A stretch of DNA of 43,460 nucleotides from Actinomycetota bacterium (GCA_018268465.1 JAFDWN010000042.1:1-43460), one strand, 5' to 3'. Shown: positions 20,726 through 31,595, numbered from the stretch's first letter. Notes: generated by a model not told the origin, from the letters alone. Numbers and translations: made by a program.

Positions 20726-21026
20726 GGATTTCCTTTCTTTCCCCCGGTGACTGGGTTGCGCGGGGGTTTCGGTGCACTCAGTCGGAACACTGAATGCGGA
20801 AGTCACACCGTCGCCACTGCAACGGTGGTCTCCAGGATTCGCCGGGATACGACGAACCGTCAGTCCACGAGTTGAACACGTAAAAGAAGAGTGATCGCCC
20901 TAGTGTGTCGTCGCAGGCAGAGACGCTGCAGTGGCCGGACGAGAGCGAGGATAGCCCGCTTCCGTGCCGGAAGCAAGAAGCACATGGTTCGCCTGTGACT
21001 TCTGTGACATGCCTCGCAGCCCGATG
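20726..21026 (-). other. Gene-free leader between thrB and rho
   Basis: About 300 nt without a gene. It must hold the rho promoter and leader, since rho needs expression independent of the thr operon. The only clear element is the purine-rich ribosome site (GGGGGAAAGAAAGGA) just before rho. An open frame continues upstream of the chosen rho start for 27 codons but shows no family similarity. I see no convincing riboswitch or terminator. Confidence 0.5.
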
Positions 21027-21983
<957 letters not shown>

Positions 21984-22028
21984 CTACCCGTTGCGCACGT
22001 GCACCGTCCCATACCCGGACCGTTTCTC

Positions 22029-23123
22029 CTAGACCAGTCCGAGCTTGGCCACGACCGCGACTGGGTCGACAGGCACCGGGGTCACAGCCGGCATCCCCTT
22101 CAGCGCGGTGTCGGGGTCCTTGAGGCCGTTGCCCGTCACGGTGCACACGACCGTCGATCCCGCCGGCACCCAGCCGTCCTCCACCGACTTGAGCAGGCCG
22201 GCGATGCTGGCTGCCGACGCCGGTTCGACGAATACCCCCTCGGTCCGGGCAACCAGGTGGTAAGCGGCCAGGATCTCTTCGTCGGTGGCGGCCAGGAACC
22301 GCCCCTTCGACTGTTGCTGGGCCTCCACCGCCGAGGACCAGGACGCGGGCGACCCGATGCGGATCGCGGTCGCGATCGTCTCCGGTTCGGACACCGGCTC
22401 GCCGAGCACCAGGGGTGCGGCGCCGGCAGCCTGAGTGCCCAGCATCCGCGGGAGCCGGTCGGAGAGCCCGTCGCGGTGGTATTCGACGTAGCCCTTCCAG
22501 TAGGCGGTGATGTTGCCCGCATTGCCGACGGGCAGGGCGTGCACATCAGGAGCGGTGCCGAGCGCGTCGACGATCTCGAACGCGGCGGTCTTCTGCCCCT
22601 CGATACGCACCGGATTGACCGAGTTGACCAGCGCGATGGTCGGGAAGTCCGCGGTCATCTTGCGCGCCAGTTCCAGGCAGTCGTCGAAATTGCCGTCGAC
22701 CTGGATGATCTTGGCGCCGTGCATCACCGCCTGGGCCAGCTTGCCCATGGCGATCTTGCCCTGCGGCACCAGCACCGCGCAGGTGATGCCCGCGCGGGCG
22801 GCGTACGCGGCCGCCGAGGCCGACGTGTTGCCCGTCGAGGCGCACAGCACCGCCTGCTGACCGCGCGCCAACGCGTCGGTCACGGCCATCGTCATGCCCC
22901 GGTCCTTGAACGACCCAGTCGGGTTGAGCCCCTCGACCTTCAAATGCACTGTGCAGCCGGTGAATTCGCTCAGCCGCTTGGCATGGATCAGCGGGGTGCC
23001 GCCTTCGAGGAGGGTGATCGGCGTCCAGTCGTCCTCCACCGGCAACCGATCCCGATACGCCGCGATCAAGCCGGGCCACGGCTTGTGCACGGGCGCATGG
23101 ACTCCGGTCGTCGCTCCGCTCAT
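22029..23123 (-). CDS. thrC: Threonine synthase ThrC
   Basis: Converts O-phosphohomoserine to threonine with PLP. The 364-residue short form has the PLP lysine in [12 protein letters not shown] and the glycine-rich phosphate loop PVGNAGN. Its start overlaps the hom stop by 4 nt (ATGA), a sign of coupled translation within the pathway. Confidence 0.97.
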   Translation of the reverse strand: MSGATTGVHAPVHKPWPGLIAAYRDRLPVEDDWTPITLLEGGTPLIHAKRLSEFTGCTVHLKVEGLNPTGSFKDRGMTMAVTDALARGQQAVLCASTGNTSASAAAYAARAGITCAVLVPQGKIAMGKLAQAVMHGAKIIQVDGNFDDCLELARKMTADFPTIALVNSVNPVRIEGQKTAAFEIVDALGTAPDVHALPVGNAGNITAYWKGYVEYHRDGLSDRLPRMLGTQAAGAAPLVLGEPVSEPETIATAIRIGSPASWSSAVEAQQQSKGRFLAATDEEILAAYHLVARTEGVFVEPASAASIAGLLKSVEDGWVPAGSTVVCTVTGNGLKDPDTALKGMPAVTPVPVDPVAVVAKLGLV

Positions 23124-24445
23124 TCGCTGGTTCCTTCCATGCGCAGCACGCTGTTGATGCTCTGCACCACGTCGAGATCGGCCAATGCGGCGACCGTGTC
23201 CGACAGTGCGGCGTCGGTGGCCTGGTGGGTGACCACGACGATGCGCGCCCCGCAGGGCTGACCGTCCACCCCGACCATGCCTTCCTGGCGCACCTCGGCG
23301 ATGCTTACCTCCCGCTTGCCGAATTCCGCTGCCACCGAGGCAAGCACGCCGGGCCGGTCGGTCACGCTCATGCTGACGTAGTAGCGCGTCGGGATGAACC
23401 CGATCGGCGAGATGGGCAGTTTGGCGTACTTGGATTCGCGCGGCCCCCGGCCGCCCTGCACGCGGTTACGTGCGGCCATCACCAGATCTCCCATCACCGC
23501 CGACGCGGTCGGCGCGCCGCCGGCGCCCTGGCCGTAGAACATCAGCCGGCCCGCCGCGTCGGCCTCCACCACGACGGCGTTGAATGCGCCGTTGACGGCG
23601 GCCAGCGGGTGACTCAGCGGCACCAGCGCCGGGTAGACTCGCGCCGAAATACGTTGCTGTCCCTCGTCGTTGGTGAGTCGTTCACAGATCGCCAGCAGCT
23701 TGATGGTGCAGCCCAGCGCCCGGGCGGATTCGAAATCGGCCGAGGTGACCTTGGTGATGCCTTCACGGTAGACGTCGTCGGCGGTGACCCGGGTGTGGAA
23801 TGCGATGGAGGCGAGGATCGCGGCCTTGGCCGCCGCATCGTAACCTTCGACGTCGGCGGTGGGGTCGGCCTCGGCGTAACCGAGCGCACTGGCGTCGGCC
23901 AGGGCGTCGGCGTAGTCGGCTCCGGTCGAATCCATCGCCGAGAGTATGTAGTTCGTGGTGCCGTTGACGATGCCCGCCACCCGCACCACCGAGTCGCCGG
24001 CCAGCGACTGGGTGAGCGGCCGGATGACGGGGATGGCGCCGGCAACCGCGGCCTCGAAGTACAGGTCCACGTGGGCGGCCTCGGCCGCCTGGGCCAGTTC
24101 ACCGGTGGACTGCGCCATCAGCGCCTTGTTCGCGGTGATGACCGACTTGCCCTGTTCGAGCGCGGCGAGAATGGCCTTGCGCGCCGGATCGACCGGGCCC
24201 ATGACCTCCACCACGATGTCGACGTCGTCGCGTGACACCAGCGCCTCGACATTGTCGGTCAGCAGTTCCACGGGTACACCGCGATCGTCGGCGACCCGGC
24301 GGACACCGACGCCGCGCAGCACCAGCGGGGCGCCGATGCGCGCGGCCAGGTCGCTGGCGCTCTCCTCGATGATGCGGACCACTTCGCTGCCGACGTTGCC
24401 CAATCCCAGGACCGCAACGCCGATCGGCTTCTCGTTACCGGACAC
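23120..24445 (-). CDS. hom: Homoserine dehydrogenase
   Basis: Reduces aspartate semialdehyde to homoserine, the branch point toward threonine and methionine. The 441 residues begin with the Rossmann segment [15 protein letters not shown], continue with the catalytic domain ([20 protein letters not shown]) and end in an ACT domain (about 355-430, [18 protein letters not shown]), the usual site for threonine feedback. The gene is called thrA in M. tuberculosis. It follows lysA by 3 nt. Confidence 0.97.
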   Translation of the reverse strand: MSGNEKPIGVAVLGLGNVGSEVVRIIEESASDLAARIGAPLVLRGVGVRRVADDRGVPVELLTDNVEALVSRDDVDIVVEVMGPVDPARKAILAALEQGKSVITANKALMAQSTGELAQAAEAAHVDLYFEAAVAGAIPVIRPLTQSLAGDSVVRVAGIVNGTTNYILSAMDSTGADYADALADASALGYAEADPTADVEGYDAAAKAAILASIAFHTRVTADDVYREGITKVTSADFESARALGCTIKLLAICERLTNDEGQQRISARVYPALVPLSHPLAAVNGAFNAVVVEADAAGRLMFYGQGAGGAPTASAVMGDLVMAARNRVQGGRGPRESKYAKLPISPIGFIPTRYYVSMSVTDRPGVLASVAAEFGKREVSIAEVRQEGMVGVDGQPCGARIVVVTHQATDAALSDTVAALADLDVVQSINSVLRMEGTSE

Positions 24446-24448
24446 GGC

Positions 24449-25867
24449 TTACCTCACTTCCAAACTCAGCAGGTCGTCGACCGTTTCGCGGCGCAGGATC
24501 AACCGCACCTGCCCGTCCCGCACGGCCACCACGGCGGGGCGCCCGAGCAGGTTGTAACGGCTCGACATGGAATAGCAATAGGCACCGGTGGCGGCGACCC
24601 CCAGCAGATCACCCGGCGCCACATCCTCGGATACCCATGCGTCGCGGACGACGATATCGCCGCTCTCACAGTGCTTTCCGACGATCCGCGCCAGCGTCGG
24701 CGCGGCCTGGCTGGACCGTGACAGCAACCGGATGTCGTACTCGGCGCCGTATAGCGAGGTGCGGATGTTGTCGCTCATGCCGCCGTCGACGCTGATGTAG
24801 CGCCGGTGTGCGGACTGGCTGATGGCCACATCCTTGACCGTGCCCACCTGGTAGAGCGTGATGGTGCCCGGTCCGGCGATGGCGCGGCCCGGTTCGACGA
24901 CGAGCTTGGGTGCGGGCAGACCGACGGCCGCGGATTCGTTGCGCACGATCGCGCCGAGCTTGGCGGCCAGGTCGGCGACGGGCGGCGGATCGTCGTGCGG
25001 CAGATACGAGATGCCCAGGCCACCACCGAGGTCGACGGTCGAGATCTGCGCGGTCTTGTCGACACCGAACTCGGCGACGACGTCGCGCAGCAGCCCGATG
25101 ACGCGGTGAGCGGCCAATTCGAACCCGGCGACGTCGAAGATCTGCGAGCCGATGTGGCTGTGCAGACCGACCAGACGCAGGTGGTCGGTCTCGAACACCC
25201 GGCGCACCGCGGCCATCGCCGCGCCGCTGGCCAGCGACAGGCCGAACTTCTGGTCCTCGTGCGCGGTGGAGATGAACTCGTGGGTGTGCGCCTCGACGCC
25301 GACGGTGACCCGCACGAGCACGTCCTGCACGACGCCGGCGCGTCCGGCGATCTCGTCGAGGCGTTCGATTTCGGTCATCGAGTCGAGCACGACGTGGCCG
25401 ACACCCGACTTCACCGCCGCGGACAGCTCGTCGATCGACTTGTTGTTGCCGTGCAGCGCGATCCGCTCGGGCGGGAAGTCGGCGTTCAGCGCGACGGCGA
25501 GCTCGCCGCCGCTGCAGACGTCCAGCGACAGACCCTCTTCGTCGATCCAGCGGGCGATCTCGGTGCACAGGAACGCCTTGGCGGCGTAGCGGACGTACTC
25601 CCCGCCGCCGAACGCCGCGGCGATCTCTCGGCAGCGCGAGCGGAAGTCGTCCTCGTCGATGACGAACACCGGTGTGCCGAATTCGGCGGCGATGTCGGTC
25701 ACCGGGACACCGGCGATCGACACCACCCCATTGTCACTGCGAACGACGTTGTGCGGCCAGACATTCGGCGCCAGTTCCAGGAGCTCGCCGGGGCTCTGGG
25801 GTTTCGGCGGGGCGCCGGCATGGTGGATCTCCTCGGCGTGCCGGGGCCCGGCGGGATGCGCGTTCAC
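24449..25867 (-). CDS. lysA: Diaminopimelate decarboxylase LysA
   Basis: Last step of lysine synthesis: decarboxylation of meso-diaminopimelate, using PLP. The PLP lysine is Lys97 in RYAAKAFLC, the [10 protein letters not shown] and GGGLGISY segments bind cofactor phosphate, and the second active-site Cys is in HCESGDIVV. At 472 residues it has the about 25-residue N-terminal extension known from mycobacteria. It overlaps the argS stop by 4 nt. Confidence 0.97.
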   Translation of the reverse strand: MNAHPAGPRHAEEIHHAGAPPKPQSPGELLELAPNVWPHNVVRSDNGVVSIAGVPVTDIAAEFGTPVFVIDEDDFRSRCREIAAAFGGGEYVRYAAKAFLCTEIARWIDEEGLSLDVCSGGELAVALNADFPPERIALHGNNKSIDELSAAVKSGVGHVVLDSMTEIERLDEIAGRAGVVQDVLVRVTVGVEAHTHEFISTAHEDQKFGLSLASGAAMAAVRRVFETDHLRLVGLHSHIGSQIFDVAGFELAAHRVIGLLRDVVAEFGVDKTAQISTVDLGGGLGISYLPHDDPPPVADLAAKLGAIVRNESAAVGLPAPKLVVEPGRAIAGPGTITLYQVGTVKDVAISQSAHRRYISVDGGMSDNIRTSLYGAEYDIRLLSRSSQAAPTLARIVGKHCESGDIVVRDAWVSEDVAPGDLLGVAATGAYCYSMSSRYNLLGRPAVVAVRDGQVRLILRRETVDDLLSLEVR

Positions 25868-27516
25868 ATCCGCTCCGGCGCACTGACGCCCAGGATGCCC
25901 AGACCGTTGGCGACGACTCGGCGGGTGGCGTCGCAGAGGGCCAGCCGGGCGCCGTGCAGGTCGTTGGGTTCCTCGTCACCCTGCGGAAGCACCCGGCAGG
26001 AGTCGTAGAAGCGGTGGTAGTCGCCGGCGAGGTCCTCGAGGTAACGGCACACCCGATGCGGTTCACGCAGCGCCGCAGCGGCTTTGAGCACCCGCGGGAA
26101 CTCGCCGAGGTTGCGGATGAGCGCGCCCTCTTTGTCGTGGGTGAGCAGGTCAAGCCGCGAGGCGTCGGCGACGACACCCAGTTCGGCGGCATTGCGGGCC
26201 AGCGCGGAGAGCCGCGCGTGCGCGTACTGCACGTAATACACCGGGTTCTCGTTGGACGCCGATGACCACAGGGCCAGATCGATGTCGATCGGGGTGTCCA
26301 CCGACGAGCGGGTCAAGGCATACCGGGCCGCGTCGACGCCGATGGCCTCGACGAGGTCGTCGAGGGTGATGACGGTGCCCGCCCGCTTACTCATCCGCAT
26401 CGGCTGCCCGTCGCGAACCAGGTTGACCATCTGGCCGATGAGCACCTCGACGGTGTCCGGATCGTCGCCGAGTGCGGCGGCGGCGGCCTTGAGCCGGGCG
26501 ATGTAGCCGTGGTGATCGGCGCCGAGCATGTAGATACACAGGTCGAACCCGCGCTGGCGTTTGTCGAGGAAGTAGGCGAGGTCACCGGCGATATAGGCGG
26601 GCGCACCGTCGCTCTTGATCACGACGCGGTCCTTGTCGTCACCGAATTCGGTGGTGCGCAGCCAGGTCGCGCCGTCCTTCTCGTAGATGTTGCCGGTCTG
26701 GCGGAGCCGGGCGATGGCCTGGTCGACGCGGCCCGACGTGTGCATCGAGTCTTCGTGGGTGTAGACGTCGAAGTCGGTGCCGAATTCGTGCAGGGACTCC
26801 TTGATGTGGGTGAACATCAGGTCCACGCCGATCGCGCGGAACGTCTCCTGCTGCTGGTCGGCGGGCAGGCTCAGCACATCGGGCGCCAGCTCGAGGACCT
26901 TGGCGGCGATGTCGGCGATGTAGTCGCCCGCGTAGCCGTCCTCGGGGGTGGGCTGGCCGTTGGCGGCGGCCACCAGCGATCGGGCGAACCGGTCGATCTG
27001 CGCGCCGTGGTCGTTGAAGTAGTACTCGCGGACCACCTCGGCACCCTGGGTGGACAGCAGCCGGCCCAGCGCGTCGCCGACGGCGGCCCAGCGCGTGCCG
27101 CCGATGTGAATGGGCCCAGTGGGGTTCGCCGAGACGAACTCCAGGTTGATCTTGCGGCCCACCAGCGCGTCGGAACCGCCGTAGGCCGCTCCAGCGGCGA
27201 GGACGTTGTTGACGATCACGCCCTGCGCGGAGGCTTCGATCCGCAGGTTGACGAAACCCGGCCCCGCGATGTCGGCCGAGGCGATGCCGTCGGCCTGCGC
27301 CAGCGCCCCGGCCAGCCAGCCGGCCAGCTCACGCGGGTTGACGCCGGCCTTCTTGCCCAGCTGCAAGGCCAGGTTGGTGGCGTAATCACCGTGGTCGGGA
27401 TTACGGGGACGTTCGACGGTGACGGTCGCAGGCAGGACGGACGGGTCGAGTCCGTGCTCGGTCAGCACCGCCGCGGCAGTGGCCTTGAGCAGCTCGGCGA
27501 GGTCTGCAGGTGTCAC
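25864..27516 (-). CDS. argS: Arginyl-tRNA synthetase ArgS
   Basis: Class I synthetase that charges tRNA-Arg. The 550 residues show the HIGH motif as HIGG ([13 protein letters not shown]), the KMSKS-equivalent MRMSKRAG, the N-terminal Add-1 domain that reads the tRNA D-loop, and the C-terminal DALR anticodon domain. The GTG at 27516 lies about 8 nt after a TAGGAT -10-like box, so the mRNA may be leaderless; this is inference. A tRNA-Arg gene is divergent 103 nt away. Confidence 0.98.
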   Translation of the reverse strand: MTPADLAELLKATAAAVLTEHGLDPSVLPATVTVERPRNPDHGDYATNLALQLGKKAGVNPRELAGWLAGALAQADGIASADIAGPGFVNLRIEASAQGVIVNNVLAAGAAYGGSDALVGRKINLEFVSANPTGPIHIGGTRWAAVGDALGRLLSTQGAEVVREYYFNDHGAQIDRFARSLVAAANGQPTPEDGYAGDYIADIAAKVLELAPDVLSLPADQQQETFRAIGVDLMFTHIKESLHEFGTDFDVYTHEDSMHTSGRVDQAIARLRQTGNIYEKDGATWLRTTEFGDDKDRVVIKSDGAPAYIAGDLAYFLDKRQRGFDLCIYMLGADHHGYIARLKAAAAALGDDPDTVEVLIGQMVNLVRDGQPMRMSKRAGTVITLDDLVEAIGVDAARYALTRSSVDTPIDIDLALWSSASNENPVYYVQYAHARLSALARNAAELGVVADASRLDLLTHDKEGALIRNLGEFPRVLKAAAALREPHRVCRYLEDLAGDYHRFYDSCRVLPQGDEEPNDLHGARLALCDATRRVVANGLGILGVSAPERM

Positions 27517-27619
27517 GAGGGTCCATCCTATGGTCTGGGGTGGTCAGGCCCCGAATCCATAACCACTCGCGGGGATGCGCTAGTCTGTGTTCGCCCAACG
27601 GCGCAGTTCCACATCATGC

Positions 27620-27692
27620 GCCCCCGTAGCTCAGGGGATAGAGCGTCTGCCTCCGGAGCAGAAGGCCGCAGGTTCGAATCCTGCCGGGGGCA
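27620..27692 (+). tRNA. tRNA-Arg (anticodon CCG), attB host gene
   Basis: A complete cloverleaf: acceptor GCCCCCG/CGGGGGC with discriminator A, D-arm GCTCAGGGGATAGAGC, anticodon loop CTCCGGA giving CCG, and T-arm GCAGG TTCGAAT CCTGC. CC follows the discriminator base. A TAGTCT -10-like box lies at 27581-27586. The 3' 24 bases of the gene are repeated at 39599, marking it as the target of the integrated element. The left copy keeps the tRNA intact. Confidence 0.97.
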
Positions 27693-27694
27693 CC
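27669..27694 (+). other. attL core: 26-bp repeat in the tRNA-Arg 3' end
   Basis: Starts CAGGTTCGAATCCTG and ends GGGGGCACC. It spans the T-arm and the 3' acceptor strand of tRNA-Arg and is repeated exactly at 39599-39624. The flanking bases differ on both sides, which sets the core length. Tyrosine integrases commonly use this part of tRNA genes. Confidence 0.9.
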
Positions 27695-27730
27695 CTCTCT
27701 ACCAGGCAAAACACCCGAATGAGGGCGAGC

Positions 27731-27752
27731 CTACCCCCGATCTACCCTTTCG
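27731..27752 (+). repeat. CTACCC-N5-CTACCC motif, copy 1 (attL side)
   Basis: CTACCCCCGATCTACCCTTT contains two direct CTACCC half-sites 11 bp apart, one helical turn. Near-identical copies lie at 36630-36648 (inverted) and 39462-39480. This copy is 36 bp inside attL, where an integrase arm site or excisionase site would be expected. Confidence 0.7.
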
Positions 27753-27856
27753 CTGCCCGTTCGGGCTGGCCGATTCCGTTAGCTGACACCGGCCGAGCGG
27801 CGCGGCCACCGACCGCCCAGACGATCACCCGGCGCGCGGCGCTCTGGCTCCGAGAA

Positions 27857-28822
27857 TCAGGCCCGTCGAGCCAGTCGCTCAAGTGCTAGGACAGCTCGCT
27901 TCTCGCGATGAGCGTTATCGGAGAACGCAGACATGAAGTCGCGATGGTAACGCTCGTTGTCATAGCTGATTTGTCGTAAATGAGTGTTCAGCGTGCTAGA
28001 CGCATCGGTGATTGACCGATCAAGCTGTGCAATACCAGCTGAAATGCGACTCGCCATGTTGTAAATGGCATCGCCAAGATTCTTAAAGCCCGCGACGAGG
28101 ATATGGTTAGTCTTTCGCTGCTCGAATATCGAAGCGAATTGATAGTTTCGCTGAGCTTCCCGAACTAGAACGGACAGCCTTTGCGTAGCGTTGTCGGATG
28201 CTCGTGCGGCCATGACTGACGCCCTCGATACTGAGAACGGTGGCGGCGCACCGGCATAAACTTGCACTGCGGCCGAATAGGTTCTCTGACTCTGCTCGAT
28301 CGTTTCAAGCGCCTCGCTGAATCGCCCCAACGACACTGCGGCCTGCTCGATCTCCTCCCAAAACGGACTGAATGCGCCGTCGCGGAATTCGAACTCAGCC
28401 CTGGATATATGTGCGTCCGCGTTGGATAGCAGATCGGGCAGCGACTCAAGTGCTGTGAGCGCTGTGATTCCTGAATTGTGTATCTGACTGAGACTTGACT
28501 GCTGTGCGGCGTCGTACTGGCGACGCAGTCGTTCTGCCTCTAGCTGTTGCGCTGCGTATGCAGCCATACTTTCCCGTTGACGATCTTTCGCGTTATCCAT
28601 CGCACTTAAGACGAGAAATCCAATCGCGCCGAATAGTAGGCCTCCGACGATTGTATGAATGAACCCAATTCCAGCCTTGTTGCCCAACACGATAACACTA
28701 AAGAGTGCCGATACGATCCCGCCCGCAATGGCAACGTGGCCCGCGTAGTCTTTGTACCGATGAGTCCTTTTAGCCACTTCGCCCCCGAATCGCGTATGTC
28801 GATCTTCGAATCGCACCCGCAC
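27857..28822 (-). CDS. Membrane-anchored coiled-coil protein of unknown function (cargo)
   Basis: I do not recognise a family. From the GTG at 28822, preceded by GGGGAG 5 nt upstream, the product is 321 residues. A basic N-terminus is followed by two membrane helices (HVAIAGGIVSALFSVIVLG and FIHTIVGGLLFGAIGFLVLSAM) and then a long charged, mostly helical region with coiled-coil character (DNAKDRQRESMAAYAAQQLEAERLRRQYD). A longer frame starts at 28888. The DNA is visibly AT-richer than the neighbouring chromosome and codon use is unlike that of the housekeeping genes, which suggests recent acquisition. Its place just inside attL, apart from the replication and capsid operons, is typical of satellite cargo such as defence or exclusion genes. 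That role is inference. Confidence 0.7.
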   Translation of the reverse strand: MRVRFEDRHTRFGGEVAKRTHRYKDYAGHVAIAGGIVSALFSVIVLGNKAGIGFIHTIVGGLLFGAIGFLVLSAMDNAKDRQRESMAAYAAQQLEAERLRRQYDAAQQSSLSQIHNSGITALTALESLPDLLSNADAHISRAEFEFRDGAFSPFWEEIEQAAVSLGRFSEALETIEQSQRTYSAAVQVYAGAPPPFSVSRASVMAARASDNATQRLSVLVREAQRNYQFASIFEQRKTNHILVAGFKNLGDAIYNMASRISAGIAQLDRSITDASSTLNTHLRQISYDNERYHRDFMSAFSDNAHREKRAVLALERLARRA

Positions 28823-29067
28823 GTTTTCTCCCCGTGCCGTGCCGCTCAGCATGTTGTTTAGCACATGCGCTGTCACGAGGAGGACCAAGCGGCACTGGCG
28901 CTCGCAAACCGACGAAAGCTAGCCGGGTCGGCTGTAGTTCGGCGGTCGGTTTCCGGCTGGCGTGCGACCGTTGCGGCGCGGTCGGCGCGGTGCCTGCCAC
29001 GGATCGCACTGCGCGCCGTAGGGCACTTCGGACTGTCGGTAGCACGACGTGAAACCCGCCAGACCGG

Positions 29068-29307
29068 TCAATACGCCACCCGTCGACCGGCGCTCACGCC
29101 GACGTAGTAACGGCTTCGCCCGCGTTTGGGCTTGAGTTCGATTCCGGCGCGCACGCCGACATACTCGCCGCCAGGGCCGACGCGACCGGCGCTGACTTTG
29201 CGCGACACGATCTTGCTCGGAACCGCGCTTCTAGCGCGCGCCGTGCGCGTTCCCGCCTTGGCGAACCGACCTCGTTTGTCGCGCTTGATGTTTCGACGCT
29301 TCGCCAT
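29068..29307 (-). CDS. 79-residue basic protein, shared by both tandem elements
   Basis: Strongly basic N-terminus (MAKRRNIKRDKRGRFAKAG) with a compact Gly/Arg/Tyr-rich C-terminal half (GRVGPGGEYVGVRAG ... YYVGVSAGRR). No family recognised. It is the last gene of the leftward capsid operon. A copy at 43006-43245 in the second element is almost identical over the C-terminal 47 residues while the N-terminal half has diverged more. Basic proteins beside capsid genes can be DNA-binding, scaffold-like or capsid-internal, but nothing decides between these. It begins 2 nt after the stop of the 39-residue gene. Confidence 0.75.
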   Translation of the reverse strand: MAKRRNIKRDKRGRFAKAGTRTARARSAVPSKIVSRKVSAGRVGPGGEYVGVRAGIELKPKRGRSRYYVGVSAGRRVAY

Positions 29308-29309
29308 CG

Positions 29310-29429
29310 TCAGCGCTTACGCCGCTGGCGGCCTGTCGACTTGGCGCGTCGGCCAACCTTGGTATTGCCCTTGGATCGGGCTTGCTTGGCGAACTTGGCT
29401 CGCGCCGCCTTCTGACGTTTCGTCGCCAT
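29310..29429 (-). CDS. 39-residue Lys/Arg-rich peptide in the capsid operon
   Basis: A short frame from ATG 29429 to TGA 29310, giving a peptide that starts MATKRQKAARAKFAKQ and ends RQRRKR. About 16 of 39 residues are Lys or Arg, and there are no acidic residues. It is packed between the 69-residue gene and the 79-residue basic gene on the same strand, with a GGAATCC spacer and a weak ribosome site. A nucleic-acid-binding role is plausible; otherwise unknown. Confidence 0.55.
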   Translation of the reverse strand: MATKRQKAARAKFAKQARSKGNTKVGRRAKSTGRQRRKR

Positions 29430-29492
29430 CGTGGGATTCCTTGTTTCGTCGGTTGAGCGCGGCCATGTCAACGACCGCCCCGCCTTGGCGGG

Positions 29493-29702
29493 TTACTCGG
29501 GTTCGAAGACGTGCGGCCCGAAAATCGCCGGATCGCGCACGATGCCGTCACGGTGGCGACGGTCGACCAGCGGCGCGACATCGGCGCGGCTACGGGACGG
29601 TCCCGGCCCGAACTCGGATGCCCCCGCCCGGTCGGGTGAGCGCTTGGCGTCGGCCATCGCGTCGAGAACGTGTTGCGGCACGTTGGCCGATCCGGCGACC
29701 AT
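29493..29702 (-). CDS. 69-residue protein directly downstream of the capsid gene
   Basis: From the ATG at 29702, 4 nt past the capsid stop, the frame gives a 69-residue hydrophilic protein (MVAGSANVPQHVLDAMADAK ... GPHVFEPE). A longer upstream frame would run into the capsid gene and has no support. Close spacing suggests translational coupling with the capsid gene. No family is recognised. Small genes after a capsid gene often encode connector or decoration proteins, which is only a guess here. Confidence 0.55.
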   Translation of the reverse strand: MVAGSANVPQHVLDAMADAKRSPDRAGASEFGPGPSRSRADVAPLVDRRHRDGIVRDPAIFGPHVFEPE

Positions 29703-29706
29703 CGGC

Positions 29707-30906
29707 CTAGGTCGCAATCGTCGGCGCGGCGTAAACCGAGCCGGTGCCGATCTGGATCGCGACCGCTGCGCCGCGCTGGCGCACGCCGACACCGAACGAC
29801 CGGATGTAGGTCGAATCGGTGATCGGGTAGGCGGTCACGCCGGGAACGGCCAATAGACCCCGGTAGGACTCAATCGGATGTTCGCGCACACCGACGACGT
29901 TGGCGAGGGAGTTCGGCCCGCCGGAGGCGACGACGGCGATCCAGCCGAGCGGAATGAACGGCGTTTCGACCAACCACGCGGGACCGTAGGAACCGAGGCA
30001 TTCGACGCCGTTATACACGCCGTCGATGGCTTCGCCGATGATGTTTTCGGCTTGCAGGTACGCGGGGGCGCGCTTGGACGGGATGAACGAAAGCTTCGCA
30101 ATCGGCCCACCCGAACGCGACTCTTCGCCTTGACGGAACGTCTGGATGTACTCGGATTCGTTCGGGTTGGCGAGAATGAGCAACTGGCTCGACGCGTCGA
30201 GACCGTAACCTTTGGCGCGAATCGTCTTGATCGCGTCTTCCAGATCGCCGGAATCTACTTGGATCGCACCAGATTTCCAATAGTGCGTTGTCGTGGCGGG
30301 ATCGAACGAATTGCCCAAGTAGTCGGGCACTCCCATGCCGTCCGCGTTCCACAAGCCACGGCAGACGATGCCCTCATCGTTGGTGCGCTGCGTCGGGTCG
30401 AACAGCCGATTCAGAATCGTGCCGGTCACCAGACGATTGTCCGAATGCATGATCGTGTTGACGTGCGCGTACACCTGTTCGGCGGTCATCTTGCGAAGCG
30501 CCTGCCAGGTGAACGCCGACCGTAGGCCGAAATCGCCGAAATCGTAGCCGAGCATCAGAACGTTGGACGGCACGTTCGCGGCGTTGGGGATACCCCATTC
30601 AGTGAGGCGCTCCATCGGCGGCGACGAAACACCCTGCGGGACAGCTTCGCCGGGAAGCGTCGTTCGGAACGCCAGTAGGTCTGCGATGGATGAGCGGTGT
30701 TCGTTGTATGCGTTGAATCCCTCAACGACCGATTCCCAGATCTCGTTGAGATCCACACCGTCGATCGTGTGGGTCACCAGCGACGAGCCGAGCGCATCAC
30801 CGGTCGACGCGATGCCCATCTGTGACGGTGCCGTTCCGCCGAACAGCGGGTTGGCGAGCAGCGTCGCAAGCGTCGCTTCGGTGTCGCGTGTCAGGGTCGC
30901 GGTCAT
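29707..30906 (-). CDS. Major capsid protein-like (HK97-fold type)
   Basis: A 399-residue protein that I read as a phage major capsid protein. Features fitting the fold are an N-terminal arm, a helix-rich P-domain-like segment (DDAIKTIRAKGYGLDASSQLLILANPNE), an SYGPAWLVETPFIPLGWIAVVASGG stretch and the C-terminal SYIRSFGVGVRQRGAAVAIQIG, as seen at the end of many actinophage capsids. There is no linked prohead protease and no obvious N-terminal delta domain, so maturation may not need cleavage or may use a helper enzyme. GAGGAT precedes the ATG. It heads the leftward operon from the 30907-31143 region. I cannot exclude another virus-derived shell protein. Confidence 0.7.
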   Translation of the reverse strand: MTATLTRDTEATLATLLANPLFGGTAPSQMGIASTGDALGSSLVTHTIDGVDLNEIWESVVEGFNAYNEHRSSIADLLAFRTTLPGEAVPQGVSSPPMERLTEWGIPNAANVPSNVLMLGYDFGDFGLRSAFTWQALRKMTAEQVYAHVNTIMHSDNRLVTGTILNRLFDPTQRTNDEGIVCRGLWNADGMGVPDYLGNSFDPATTTHYWKSGAIQVDSGDLEDAIKTIRAKGYGLDASSQLLILANPNESEYIQTFRQGEESRSGGPIAKLSFIPSKRAPAYLQAENIIGEAIDGVYNGVECLGSYGPAWLVETPFIPLGWIAVVASGGPNSLANVVGVREHPIESYRGLLAVPGVTAYPITDSTYIRSFGVGVRQRGAAVAIQIGTGSVYAAPTIAT

Positions 30907-31143
30907 CGGAAATCCTCGGGTTCGTCGGGCGTGGCGGGTTGCGCCGTGCCAGCGATCCTACGCCGCATGTACTTGAAAGCGACTGTGCCGCAGCCGAACA
31001 CATGACACGTTGATGCCAATACGCGCACTTGGGCTAGGTGGTCCTGACGGTGCCTTGCGATATGATTCGTAGCGAAACGGACCCTTCCCCCGTGAGGCCA
31101 GCGGGGCCGCCCTAACCGGGCGGGCTTGATGAAAGGTGTTCCG
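30907..31143. promoter_or_regulatory. Divergent control region between capsid and replication operons
   Basis: A 237-nt gap between the leftward capsid gene and the rightward excisionase-like gene. A TATGAT box (31061-31066) is a plausible rightward -10. A hairpin CCGCCC/GGGCGG (31107-31123) lies in the predicted 5' leader, followed by GAAAGGTG (31131-31138). This is the natural switch point of the element. No repressor gene is obvious next to it. Confidence 0.5.
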
Positions 31144-31377
31144 TTGACCCCCGATCCCATGCCGCGCCCCGCGCGGTCCCGCACCGCTGGCGCACGCCCA
31201 GCCGCCCCGGCGCTGATCTCCACCGCCCAAGCCGCCGAACGTCTCGGCGTCTCGCCCAACACGCTGCGAAGCTATGTCGCAAGCGGCCTGATCTCCTGCC
31301 GTCGCGTTGGGCCGAAGCTACTCAAGTTCGACGCTGACGAAGTGGATCTGTTCGCACACCGGGTGAGCAACGCATGA
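31144..31377 (+). CDS. Excisionase-like helix-turn-helix protein
   Basis: A 77-residue protein with a MerR/excisionase-type winged helix: LISTAQAAERLGVSPNTLRSYVASGLISCRRVGPKLLKFDADEVDLF. Such proteins help integrases excise satellites and prophages and can act as regulators. The TTG at 31144 is preferred because GAAAGGTG ends 5 nt before it; an ATG at 31126 lies inside that ribosome site region. It is the first gene of the rightward operon and overlaps the next by 4 nt. It could equally be the element's transcription activator. Confidence 0.8.
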   Translation: MTPDPMPRPARSRTAGARPAAPALISTAQAAERLGVSPNTLRSYVASGLISCRRVGPKLLKFDADEVDLFAHRVSNA

Positions 31378-31595
31378 CGCCGCGTCAACGGCTCGCGGCG
31401 CTTCAGCGGGCACGCGTACAGCACAACATCGCCGCAATGCAGGTCGCTCACGCCCAACGTCGCGCCAACGAACTGTCCCGACTCGTATTCATCCACGGTG
31501 CCAAACGCGTCGCGAAAGCCCTTGCGGCGTATCCGGTTCTACTCGACCCCGACAATCTCACCGATCTCGACGGCCCGAAAGAAACTCACTCATGA
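31374..31595 (+). CDS. 73-residue hypothetical protein in the replication operon
   Basis: Starts with ATGA overlap on the excisionase-like stop and overlaps the next gene by 4 nt, so it is clearly part of the operon. The protein is rich in Arg, Ala and Gln and mostly helical (MTPRQRLAALQRARVQHNIAAMQ...). No family recognised. Confidence 0.7.
   Translation: MTPRQRLAALQRARVQHNIAAMQVAHAQRRANELSRLVFIHGAKRVAKALAAYPVLLDPDNLTDLDGPKETHS

Noticed and set aside
27707-27722. Match of CAAAACACCCGA next to attL to part of the dispersed 31-bp repeat
   Set aside because: Only about 12 bases match and the self-pairing core of the repeat is absent, so chance is likely.
29126-29710. Plus-strand frame opposite the small capsid-operon genes
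   Set aside because: It has no domain and would contradict the two-element conservation of the minus-strand basic gene.
29707-30906. Encapsulin nanocompartment as an alternative for the capsid-like gene
   Set aside because: The protein is longer than typical encapsulins, lies in an integrase-bounded element with replication genes, and has no cargo enzyme beside it. It is not fully excluded.
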